Of a DNA stretch of 33,016 bases, positions 24,125-30,650 are shown piece after piece. The notes under the pieces were generated by a model. That model searched no databases. It had not been told where the DNA came from and saw nothing but the letters and a program-made list of their open reading frames with translations. The stretch covers positions 1 to 33,016 of the forward strand of contig JAIMAG010000023.1 in the NCBI GenBank assembly GCA_023512135.1, read 5' to 3'. A program made the translations under genes and the position numbers. The DNA comes from Terriglobia bacterium. GTDB taxonomy: Bacteria; Acidobacteriota; Terriglobia; Acidiferrales; UBA7541. The first letter of the stretch is position 1. The number at the start of each line of letters is the position of its first letter.

Positions 24125-25101
24125 TCACGGCCTGCGCAGGCGCCTTCGGCTTTTTCCCGGGCCGGCCAGACCGCGGCCAAAAAAGTTTTCACCGTACGAA
24201 ATCCCAATCGCTGATAGAGTTCGGCGGCAGGCCGATTGCCGGCCGAAACGGTCAGCGTGTGCGCGCGAAAGCTGCGGGCCTGCAGGGCAGCGATGGTCGC
24301 CTGCATCAGCCGTCGCCCGAGCCCGCGGTGCTGGTAGTCCGCGCGCACGGCGATCTGGGTGGTGTGCGCCACCCGGGGAGAAACCTCCGAATTCAGCACC
24401 GCGGCCAGCAGTGCTTCGTTGCCCGGCTCCGGCACCACGAACGAAACGTCGGGCAAAAAGCGCCCGCAACCCGGCAGCAGAATGATGTTGCGCAAAAATT
24501 TGAGCGCGCCCGCTGTCGTGCGATACTGGTCGTTGATTTCGCTGTCGATGTGGGCGGTATAGGCGGATTGAATCAGCCGTGCGCAGGGAAGAAACCAGCG
24601 CTCGTTCCACGGTTCGATGCGCACGGCTCCGCAATCCGGCTGCGGCACCGTCTCCGCCAATTGCAACAGCATGAACTGACGGGGAAAAAGTCGAAAGCCG
24701 AGTGCAGACAAGGTCTCTTCATGCGAGCCGCCGAAGGGAATCAACTGGGCTTCGATCCGCACCACGCCGTGGAGACTTCGAAGCGCATGCACCAGCTCGC
24801 GCAGCAACGGCGCAGCCACCTCGTCGTGCGGATACCGCGCTGAGACGAACAGGTCGCCGAGCAGCCCCTTGTGTTCTTCCACCACATAGAAGCCGTATCC
24901 GGCTGGAACGTCGCCGTCGAAGACGGCGTAGCCCGACAGCGCGCGCGTCTCCAGAAATCTTCGCAGAATGTCGAGCGAGGGCCGATAATCCCAGAGCAGG
25001 ACCTCGAGCCAGCAGCGTTGCTCCTCTTCAAACAGAGGTTCGAGTGCCCGGACAGGTAATTGCCGGAGATCGATCAGGCGGAATCTTTGCTGCAGATGCA
25101 T
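24121..25101 (-). CDS. GNAT family N-acetyltransferase, probably two GNAT-like halves
   Basis: The 326-residue protein is about twice the size of a single GNAT domain. The C-terminal half (about 165-315) is canonical: beta4 and motif A read [20 protein letters not shown], with the acetyl-CoA pyrophosphate loop QHRGLG, and motif B reads [13 protein letters not shown]. The N-terminal half (about 1-150) has a GNAT-like strand order ([42 protein letters not shown]) but a weaker acetyl-CoA loop, so it may be a degenerate copy. The acceptor is unknown. The start ATG at 25101 has no strong ribosome site, but a perfect TATAAT lies 41 nt upstream. The stop overlaps the nrdR stop within CTAG (24121-24124). 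Confidence 0.83.
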   Translation of the reverse strand: MHLQQRFRLIDLRQLPVRALEPLFEEEQRCWLEVLLWDYRPSLDILRRFLETRALSGYAVFDGDVPAGYGFYVVEEHKGLLGDLFVSARYPHDEVAAPLLRELVHALRSLHGVVRIEAQLIPFGGSHEETLSALGFRLFPRQFMLLQLAETVPQPDCGAVRIEPWNERWFLPCARLIQSAYTAHIDSEINDQYRTTAGALKFLRNIILLPGCGRFLPDVSFVVPEPGNEALLAAVLNSEVSPRVAHTTQIAVRADYQHRGLGRRLMQATIAALQARSFRAHTLTVSAGNRPAAELYQRLGFRTVKTFLAAVWPAREKAEGACAGRD

Positions 25102-25142
25102 CAGGTTCGGCCCGCGAGCGTGGGCCGTGGAACCACAGGTGC

Positions 25143-25171
25143 ATTATAGCGTCCGGGGCGGAGTGCTTCCA
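25143..25171 (-). promoter_or_regulatory. Promoter of the GNAT gene
   Basis: On the minus strand TATAAT (25148-25143) is a perfect -10, with TGGAAG (25171-25166) at 17 nt as a weak -35. The leader would be about 35 nt. Confidence 0.45.
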
Positions 25172-25214
25172 TTGAAACGTGCACCCCGGTAAAACCTGCT
25201 CACCTGTCTTCTCG

Positions 25215-25223
25215 TGTTAAGAT
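25215..25223 (+). promoter_or_regulatory. Extended -10 promoter element of the alpha/beta-hydrolase-fold gene
   Basis: TGTTAAGAT is an extended -10. It would start transcription near 25230, which argues for the GTG at 25259 rather than the GTG at 25214 as the start codon. Confidence 0.38.
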
Positions 25224-25258
25224 GCCGCTCGGACGTCCGAGGCGTCCGGTGGCTGAGG

Positions 25259-26191
25259 GTGACAGCTCCTCTGCAACTCCCGCAACGCAGCGGTACGGGC
25301 GGCAAACTGCTGGCCGCGGTGCTGACGCTGCTGGCGTTCTGTGCCCTGACGCTGCTCTCGATTTCCGCCTATCTGCTCTATCGTGCCCTCGCTCCCGAAA
25401 CCACGCCCATCCGGATTGCGCCAGAATCTCTGCTGGGTGACCCGGCCAGGATCGAATATCTGGCGCCGGACGGCACCACGCGGGATGGCTGGCTGTTTCC
25501 CGGTCGCCGCGGCGCGCCGACCATCGTGCTGGCGCACGGCTACCAGTCCAGCCGGGCCGACCTGCTCCCGCTGGCCGCCAGTCTGCAGGAGAATCGCTTC
25601 AATGTGTTCCTGTTCGACTTCTCCGGCCATGGCAACAGCCCCGGCCGCACGACTCTGGGTTTTGCCGAAACGCGAGAGCTGCTGGGCGTGATTGCCACAC
25701 TGGCCCAGCAGCCCGACCTGGACCCGGAACGATTCGGTGTCTGGGGCACCAACCTCGGCGCCTATGCGGCCCTGGCTGCCGCTGCACACGAACCCCGCAT
25801 CCGCGCATTGGCAGTGGGCTCGGTGTACGATCACCCGGAAATGCTGCTCCGCGCGCAGGTCGACCGCATCGGGCTCGGCACACTGCCGCTGGTGCATGCC
25901 TGCACGCGCTGGGGGTTCCGCCTGGTGCACTGGTCAGACCGCACGACACTGCCGCTCAGCGCAACCATCGACCGTCTGGGCGGCAGCGCCAAACTGTTCA
26001 TCCGGCCGCTGGATGACCCCCTCTTGGGTGAAGTCACTTTGCAACTGTTCCTGCGCGCTCCAGAGCCGAAACAGCAGGAAGTCGTGCAGAAGGGCGGCTA
26101 CGTCAACATGTTGGATACGGAAAAGCGCAGCTATGAGGCCCGAATCGTCAGTTTCTTCCTGCAATACCTGCCCGTGACCGTCTCCCGCTGA
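25259..26191 (+). CDS. Membrane-anchored alpha/beta-hydrolase-fold protein lacking the nucleophilic serine
   Basis: From GTG 25259 the product has 310 residues, with an N-terminal membrane helix (about 17-40; LLAAVLTLLAFCALTLLSIS) and then an alpha/beta-hydrolase fold. Visible are the oxyanion-hole segment IVLAHGYQSSRADLLPLA, the strand NVFLFDFSGHGNSPGRTTLG, and the nucleophile-elbow region FGVWGTNLGAYAALAAAA. The elbow reads G-T-N-L-G instead of G-x-S-x-G, so the catalytic serine is replaced by asparagine (Asn165 from this start). No clear catalytic histidine is seen near the C-terminus. It may thus be a pseudoenzyme or use another mechanism. An alternative start, GTG 25214, would add 15 residues of poor protein character. 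It converges on the glycosyltransferase gene with a 4-nt gap. Confidence 0.8.
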   Translation: MTAPLQLPQRSGTGGKLLAAVLTLLAFCALTLLSISAYLLYRALAPETTPIRIAPESLLGDPARIEYLAPDGTTRDGWLFPGRRGAPTIVLAHGYQSSRADLLPLAASLQENRFNVFLFDFSGHGNSPGRTTLGFAETRELLGVIATLAQQPDLDPERFGVWGTNLGAYAALAAAAHEPRIRALAVGSVYDHPEMLLRAQVDRIGLGTLPLVHACTRWGFRLVHWSDRTTLPLSATIDRLGGSAKLFIRPLDDPLLGEVTLQLFLRAPEPKQQEVVQKGGYVNMLDTEKRSYEARIVSFFLQYLPVTVSR

Positions 26192-26195
26192 GGCC

Positions 26196-27785
26196 TCATT
26201 CCGCGCGCACGAGAACAGCGCGCGGTGAGTGCGCCGGCAGGGCAAAGATGCTCCGACCCTGGCGGCGCATTTCTTCCAACCCTTCCTGCGAAGTCACCAC
26301 CCAGGCCGGCCCTGGCTCCGTGGGGTTCCACTGAGGCAATTCGCGTTCGAGGTAGAAGTTCAGGCCATAGTGCCAGGCGCGGTGCAGGCGATAGGCGTGC
26401 AAGCTGGCGCGCAGCGCTGCGTCGTCCGCAAGCATCCGAGCCGTGGCACGCGCAGACAGGTACGGGTCCAGCCGCGGGAGCACCACACGATTGGCCACTT
26501 CGACCAGTCCGGCCAGACTCAACGCCAGCACCACCAGAGCCGCCCTCCCCCGATACGCGAGGGCCAGCAGCAGGCTCGCCACACCAGCTCCGGCAGCGAT
26601 GCCCAGCCAGGGCAGCAGCTCGCGCGCTTCTGTCAGTCCGGATTCCGGTGGCAGCCGCTCGAGCCAGCCACCCGCGGTCAGCACCAGCACCACCATCGTG
26701 CCGCCTGCGCTCGCCAGCAGCCAGCGAGCGGTCCGCCTGTCGTTTTCAATAGACCGGCTCACACTGGCGGCCATGACCAGCGCCAGCGGTGCTACCGCCG
26801 GCAGAATGTAGCCCGGCAATTTCGACTGCGAGGCGCTGAAAAACAGCAGTGGAAATGCGGCCCAGCAAAGAAAAAATGCCGAAGCGGACTGCCTCCACTG
26901 CTGCCAGCCTCGCCAGGCTTCACGGACGGCCCCGGCCAGCAATGCAGTCCAGGGCAGCAGCCCCAGCAGCAGCACCGGACCGAAAAACCACCAGGGCTGT
27001 TCGTGGCGGAACACGGGTGTCAGGTAGCGCTGGAGGTTGTGCGCCAGCAGAAAGACGTTGACAAATTCCGGGTTCCGCTGTGCGCAGAGCACGTACCAGG
27101 GCATTGCGGTCAGCGCGAACCAGACGAGCACATGCGGATGCAGCGGACGGATGGCACGGCGCCATTGTCCGGTGAGCAGCGCCCAGCACACCACACTGCC
27201 ACCTGCCAGGATCACTCCGGCGGGGCCTTTGGCCAGTACCGCAGCCCCCAGAAAGATTCCGAGCATCGCCTGCGCCCATCGTGCCGGTGATGGACTGGAT
27301 GTCGGGCGCAACACGAGCTCGGCCGCAGCGCACATGGCTAGGGCGAGTGCGCTGCTGAAAACCATGTCCGTTGAAGCGCCGCGGGCAAAACCCAGCACCC
27401 CGATCGAGCTGGGGAAGATCAGCAACACAACGAATGCCGCGGCAGCGCCGTACTGGCGTCGTGCTGTCCAGGCCAGTGCGAGCACAGCCAGCAGCGCAGC
27501 CACGGCCGAGGGCAGTCGCGCCGATACCTCGTTTTCGCCAAACAGTGCAAACGCCGCAGCAGCGCCCCAGTAGTACAGGGGTGGCTTTTCCAGCCACGGT
27601 CGGTCGTAAAGCCGGGGAGTGACCCAGTCCCCCGACTCCTGCATGGCACGCGCCACCCAGGCGTAGCGCGGTTCATCGGGTCCGACCAGCCCGATCGCAT
27701 CCAGACGGCTGAACAGACAAAAATAGAGAACCGCGAGGACCACCAGCGTCGCCGCCACCGTGCGCATTTTGGAATCGGCAAACAC
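26196..27785 (-). CDS. GT39/ArnT-like polyprenyl-phosphate-sugar glycosyltransferase
   Basis: The 529-residue membrane protein has about 11-12 hydrophobic helices and the hallmarks of GT-C enzymes of the ArnT/PMT (GT39) type. A first periplasmic loop carries the acidic motif GPDEPRYAWVARAM (Asp37, Glu38), followed by YDRPWLEKPPLYYW. Further conserved-looking parts are ARGASTDMVFSSALALAMC and SKLPGYILPAVAPLALV. Such enzymes move a sugar from an undecaprenyl-phosphate carrier to lipid A, protein or glycan outside the inner membrane. The position back to back with lpxL and lpxD suggests lipid A or LPS modification, but the acceptor is inferred. The start is GTG at 27785, preceded by TGCTAGACT at 9 nt; ATG 27767 is an in-frame alternative. 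Neither has a Shine-Dalgarno. Confidence 0.85.
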   Translation of the reverse strand: MFADSKMRTVAATLVVLAVLYFCLFSRLDAIGLVGPDEPRYAWVARAMQESGDWVTPRLYDRPWLEKPPLYYWGAAAAFALFGENEVSARLPSAVAALLAVLALAWTARRQYGAAAAFVVLLIFPSSIGVLGFARGASTDMVFSSALALAMCAAAELVLRPTSSPSPARWAQAMLGIFLGAAVLAKGPAGVILAGGSVVCWALLTGQWRRAIRPLHPHVLVWFALTAMPWYVLCAQRNPEFVNVFLLAHNLQRYLTPVFRHEQPWWFFGPVLLLGLLPWTALLAGAVREAWRGWQQWRQSASAFFLCWAAFPLLFFSASQSKLPGYILPAVAPLALVMAASVSRSIENDRRTARWLLASAGGTMVVLVLTAGGWLERLPPESGLTEARELLPWLGIAAGAGVASLLLALAYRGRAALVVLALSLAGLVEVANRVVLPRLDPYLSARATARMLADDAALRASLHAYRLHRAWHYGLNFYLERELPQWNPTEPGPAWVVTSQEGLEEMRRQGRSIFALPAHSPRAVLVRAE

Positions 27786-27794
27786 AGTGCAGCG

Positions 27795-27803
27795 AGTCTA
27801 GCA
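27795..27803 (-). promoter_or_regulatory. Extended -10 promoter element of the GT39 gene
   Basis: The minus strand reads TGCTAGACT, an extended -10 ending 9 nt before the GTG start codon. It predicts a leader of 0-3 nt. Confidence 0.42.
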
Positions 27804-27839
27804 GAGCCCTGCCCCCGTTGTGCAGGCTGTCCGCGCCGG

Positions 27840-27848
27840 TGTTAGAGT
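27840..27848 (+). promoter_or_regulatory. Extended -10 promoter element of lpxL
   Basis: TGTTAGAGT is an extended -10 that ends 9 nt before the ATG at 27858, so the lpxL transcript may be nearly leaderless. It lies back to back with the GT39 promoter, 36 nt away. Confidence 0.42.
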
Positions 27849-27857
27849 ATGCGGCGG

Positions 27858-28763
27858 ATGCGCGAAGCGTTGGAGTATGCGGCAGCGTGGGGGATTCTGA
27901 AGCTGCTCGGTGTGCTGCCGCGTCGGTGGGCACGAGCGTGTGGCGCCGGCGTGGCCCGGCTCGCCCTTCTTTTGCGACCTCCACTGCGTCGTGCCGGGGA
28001 AATCAATCTGCGGCTGGCGTTCCCGGAATGGAGCGAAGCGCAGCGGCGCCGTGTGTTCCGCCAGATGGTACGTCACCTGGGCTGGATGGCCGCAGAGTTT
28101 GCCCGTTTTCCCCGCTACACGCCACAGGTGCTGCAGCGCATCGTCGTCTACGACGGCTTGGACAACTTCCTTCGGGCGCAGGCTCAGGGCCGCGGCGTGC
28201 TGGTTCTGACCGGTCACATCGGCGCCTGGGAGCTTTCTTCGTTCGCCCACGCCGTCTTCGGCTACCCGATGCACTTCCTGGTGCGTCCGATCCCGAACCG
28301 TCGCGTGGAGTCACTCGTGCACCGCTACCGCTGTGCCGCCGGCAATGTGGCGGTGGAGAAGACGAACGCGGCGCGGCAGATTTTTCAGGTCTTGCGCCAC
28401 GGCGGCACCGTAGGCATCCTGGCCGACCTGAACACACCGGCCACCGACGGTGTCTTTGTGGATTTCTTCGGCGTCCCGGCATGCATGACCGACGCTGTGG
28501 CCCGGATTGCGCTGCGCAGCGGGGCGCCGGTTGTGCCCGGATACATCTACTGGGACGAAGCGCAAGGCCACTACCGTTTGCGGTTCGAGCCGGAAGTCGA
28601 ACTGGTGCGCAGCGGCGACGAAGAGCACGACGTCATCGCCAACACGCAGCGCTTCGCCCGCATCCTGGAGGAAGTGATTCGCCGGCGGCCCGAACAGTGG
28701 CTCTGGGTGCACAAACGCTGGAAAACGCGGCCGCCCGGCGCACCCCCCATCTATCCCGAATGA
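27858..28763 (+). CDS. lpxL: Lipid A biosynthesis acyltransferase (LpxL/HtrB-type)
   Basis: The product (301 residues from 27858) is of LpxL/HtrB length and has the family acyltransferase motif H-x4-E in [11 protein letters not shown] (His120 and Glu125 from this start). Also visible are the N-terminal membrane-associated helix ([20 protein letters not shown]), the segment [18 protein letters not shown] and the C-terminal [12 protein letters not shown]. These enzymes add a secondary acyl chain to a hydroxyacyl group of Kdo-lipid A at the inner membrane, using acyl-ACP. ATG 27849 (9 nt earlier) is an alternative start, but it would overlap the transcription start predicted from TGTTAGAGT. lpxD follows after 31 nt, so they form an operon. 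Confidence 0.9.
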   Translation: MREALEYAAAWGILKLLGVLPRRWARACGAGVARLALLLRPPLRRAGEINLRLAFPEWSEAQRRRVFRQMVRHLGWMAAEFARFPRYTPQVLQRIVVYDGLDNFLRAQAQGRGVLVLTGHIGAWELSSFAHAVFGYPMHFLVRPIPNRRVESLVHRYRCAAGNVAVEKTNAARQIFQVLRHGGTVGILADLNTPATDGVFVDFFGVPACMTDAVARIALRSGAPVVPGYIYWDEAQGHYRLRFEPEVELVRSGDEEHDVIANTQRFARILEEVIRRRPEQWLWVHKRWKTRPPGAPPIYPE

Positions 28764-28794
28764 ACCGGCGCAGCTGCCGGAGGGTGAGGCAACT

Positions 28795-29808
28795 ATGACG
28801 CACACGGCTCGTGAACTGGCCGAATTCCTGCAGGCCAGGCTGGAAGGGGATGGCACGGTGACCCTCGCGGGCGTGGCCAGCCCGGAGCGGGCACGTCCCG
28901 AAGACCTGATCTATGTGGAGTCAGAGCGGCACCGCGCGCGGGCGTTGCGCTCGGCAGCGCGATGTGTGCTGGCTCCCGACGGACTCGATTTGCCCGGCGT
29001 GCCCGCCGTGGTCCGGGTCGGCCAGCCGCGCTTGGCGTTCGCGCGTGCGGCAGCCTGGCTGGTCCCGGCGCCGCCGCTGGCCGTCGGCGTACACCCGACC
29101 GCCATTGTGGCCGCAACAGCGCGGCTGGCTCCCACGGTTGCCCTCGGCCCCTACGTGGTGGTGGAAGACGGCGCCGAAATCGACGACCAGGTGCAGATTG
29201 CCGCGTTTTGTTTTGTCGGACGCGGAGCACGCCTGGGGCCGGGCTGCCGGCTGTATCCGCGCGTGACGCTCTATCCAGGCGTGCGGCTGGGCGCGCGCGT
29301 CACGGTGCATGCCGGTGCGGTGATTGGCAGCGATGGCTTTGGCTATGTGCGCACCGACAGCCACTACGAAAAATTCCCGCAGCTCGGCACCGTGGACATC
29401 GGCGACGACGTCGAAATCGGTGCGAACACGACCATTGACCGCGGTGCGCTCGACGCCACCACCATCGGACCGGGCACCAAGCTGGACAACCTGGTGCACA
29501 TAGCCCACAACGTGCGCATCGGTGCCCACACCATCATCGCCGCGCAGACGGGCATCTCCGGCAGCAGCCAGGTGGGTTCCGGCGTGGTGCTCGGCGGACA
29601 GGTGGGTATCGCCGACCACTGCACGCTGGAAGATGGCTGTGTGGTCGGAGCCCAGGCCGGCATCCCCACCGGCAAAACCATCCGCAGCGGCCAGTTTGTC
29701 TGGGGCACGCCGGCACGTCCGATGGAAAAATTCAAGCAGCAGTATGCCTGGTTCGCCCGGCTGCCCGAGCTGGCCGAGCGGATTCGCCGGCTCGAGCAAC
29801 AGCGGTAG
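28795..29808 (+). CDS. lpxD: UDP-3-O-acylglucosamine N-acyltransferase
   Basis: The 337-residue protein matches LpxD, which adds the N-linked 3-hydroxyacyl chain to UDP-3-O-acylglucosamine in lipid A synthesis, in the cytoplasm. It has the N-terminal uridine-binding domain (about 1-95; [20 protein letters not shown]) and a long left-handed beta-helix of hexapeptide repeats (about 98-300). The catalytic histidine is His238 in [10 protein letters not shown] (His239 in E. coli), preceded by the family signature [15 protein letters not shown]. The C-terminal helix ends [23 protein letters not shown] about 7 nt before the ATG makes the start secure. It belongs to the lpxL operon, and the next gene starts 9 nt after its stop. 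Confidence 0.96.
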   Translation: MTHTARELAEFLQARLEGDGTVTLAGVASPERARPEDLIYVESERHRARALRSAARCVLAPDGLDLPGVPAVVRVGQPRLAFARAAAWLVPAPPLAVGVHPTAIVAATARLAPTVALGPYVVVEDGAEIDDQVQIAAFCFVGRGARLGPGCRLYPRVTLYPGVRLGARVTVHAGAVIGSDGFGYVRTDSHYEKFPQLGTVDIGDDVEIGANTTIDRGALDATTIGPGTKLDNLVHIAHNVRIGAHTIIAAQTGISGSSQVGSGVVLGGQVGIADHCTLEDGCVVGAQAGIPTGKTIRSGQFVWGTPARPMEKFKQQYAWFARLPELAERIRRLEQQR

Positions 29809-29811
29809 AAT
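29806..29811 (+). promoter_or_regulatory. -10-like hexamer directly before the P-loop gene
   Basis: TAGAAT overlaps the lpxD stop codon and ends 6 nt before the GTG start, exactly as in aroA. It could allow a leaderless transcript in addition to read-through from lpxL-lpxD. No TGn and no good -35 are present. Confidence 0.3.
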
Positions 29812-29817
29812 ACGCTT

Positions 29818-30435
29818 GTGGCGCTGGTCGTCATCGGCGGGCATACGCGAAACATCGGGAAAACAGCGCTGGTCGTGGACCTGATCGGTGCCTTCCCGCA
29901 GGCGCGCTGGACTGCTGTCAAAATCACACAGTACGGCCATGGAGTCTGCTCTGTCCATGGCAGAGCCTGCGGCTGCGCGCCGACGGAACACGCTGTGGCC
30001 CTCGATGAAGAATTCGACCGCAATGGCCGTACGGACACTTCGCGGTTTCTGGCCGCCGGTGCCGAGCGCGCCTTGTGGCTGCGTGCCCGACAGGGACAAC
30101 TGGCCGCAGCCCTGCCCGTGCTCCGGCAGGTGCTGGCAGGTGCCGCGAACGCCATTCTGGAAAGCAACAGCGTGCTGGGGTTTCTGCGGCCTGACCTCTA
30201 TCTGGTTGTGCTCGACCCGCGTGTCGAGGATTTTAAACCCTCGCTGCGGCACGTACTGGACCGCGCCGATGCGCTGGTGTTGCGCGCGCCCCTGGGACCA
30301 ACCGCGTGGCGCGGCGTCTCTCTGCGGCAACTGGAAGCCCGCCCGCGATTCCTGCAGCCTCTGGGGGCACCTTTGCCCGGGGCCATGATCGAATTCATTC
30401 GGCCCCGGTTAGCGGCCGCTCAGCCGCCTGTTTGA
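29818..30435 (+). CDS. Unrecognised P-loop NTPase (MobB/dethiobiotin-synthetase-like) with Cys/His cluster
   Basis: I do not recognise a named family member for this 205-residue protein. The N-terminus (LVVIGGHTRNIGKTALVV) is a phosphate-binding loop of the form G-x5-GKT (Gly8, Lys15, Thr16), as in dethiobiotin synthetase and other SIMIBI-class NTPases; the strand pattern also recalls MobB. Next comes a possible metal site, VCSVHGRACGC (Cys44, His47, Cys51, Cys53). A later part (ILESNSVLGFLRPDLYLVVL) resembles the switch-strand region of this class. The rest shows no membrane segment or signal, so it is cytoplasmic. It starts with GTG 9 nt after lpxD and ends 215 nt before shc, which suggests a link to lipid A or hopanoid synthesis, but a cofactor-related role is equally possible. 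Confidence 0.72.
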   Translation: MALVVIGGHTRNIGKTALVVDLIGAFPQARWTAVKITQYGHGVCSVHGRACGCAPTEHAVALDEEFDRNGRTDTSRFLAAGAERALWLRARQGQLAAALPVLRQVLAGAANAILESNSVLGFLRPDLYLVVLDPRVEDFKPSLRHVLDRADALVLRAPLGPTAWRGVSLRQLEARPRFLQPLGAPLPGAMIEFIRPRLAAAQPPV

Positions 30436-30457
30436 CCGTTTGATAACATTTTCACAG

Positions 30458-30486
30458 TTGACCGGCGGCCAATGGACTAGAATAAT
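30458..30486 (+). promoter_or_regulatory. Promoter of the shc-hpnH operon
   Basis: TTGACC (30458-30463) and AATAAT (30481-30486) are separated by exactly 17 nt, each with five of six consensus bases. Transcription would start near 30493. A second TTGACC lies 26 nt upstream (30432-30437). Confidence 0.55.
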
Positions 30487-30492
30487 CGCTTT

Positions 30493-30650
30493 GCAGGGCT
30501 TATCCTTCTGAACCTGGGGGCAGATGGACAGGTTGACGAACGCTCACCAGTCCGGCGCGCCTGCCTGCAAATTCCCCCGTCACAGAATGCTTCGTGCAGC
30601 GTTTTGCTGTGCGGTGAGTTGCGCGCGGTGAAGGAGACAGAAAGCAGCCA
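30493..30650 (+). other. Long 5' leader of shc
   Basis: If the promoter call is right, shc has a leader of about 158 nt, unlike most other genes here. It contains AAGGAG 14 nt before the ATG, farther than usual. I recognise no riboswitch class in it, and the only hairpins visible are short. Confidence 0.35.

Noticed and set aside
27841-27883. Near-duplicate 15-mers (GTTAGAGTATGCGGC and GTTGGAGTATGCGGC) 28 nt apart at the lpxL start
   Set aside because: One mismatch over 15 nt, with no similarity beyond. The second copy encodes conserved-looking LpxL residues, so chance similarity is enough.
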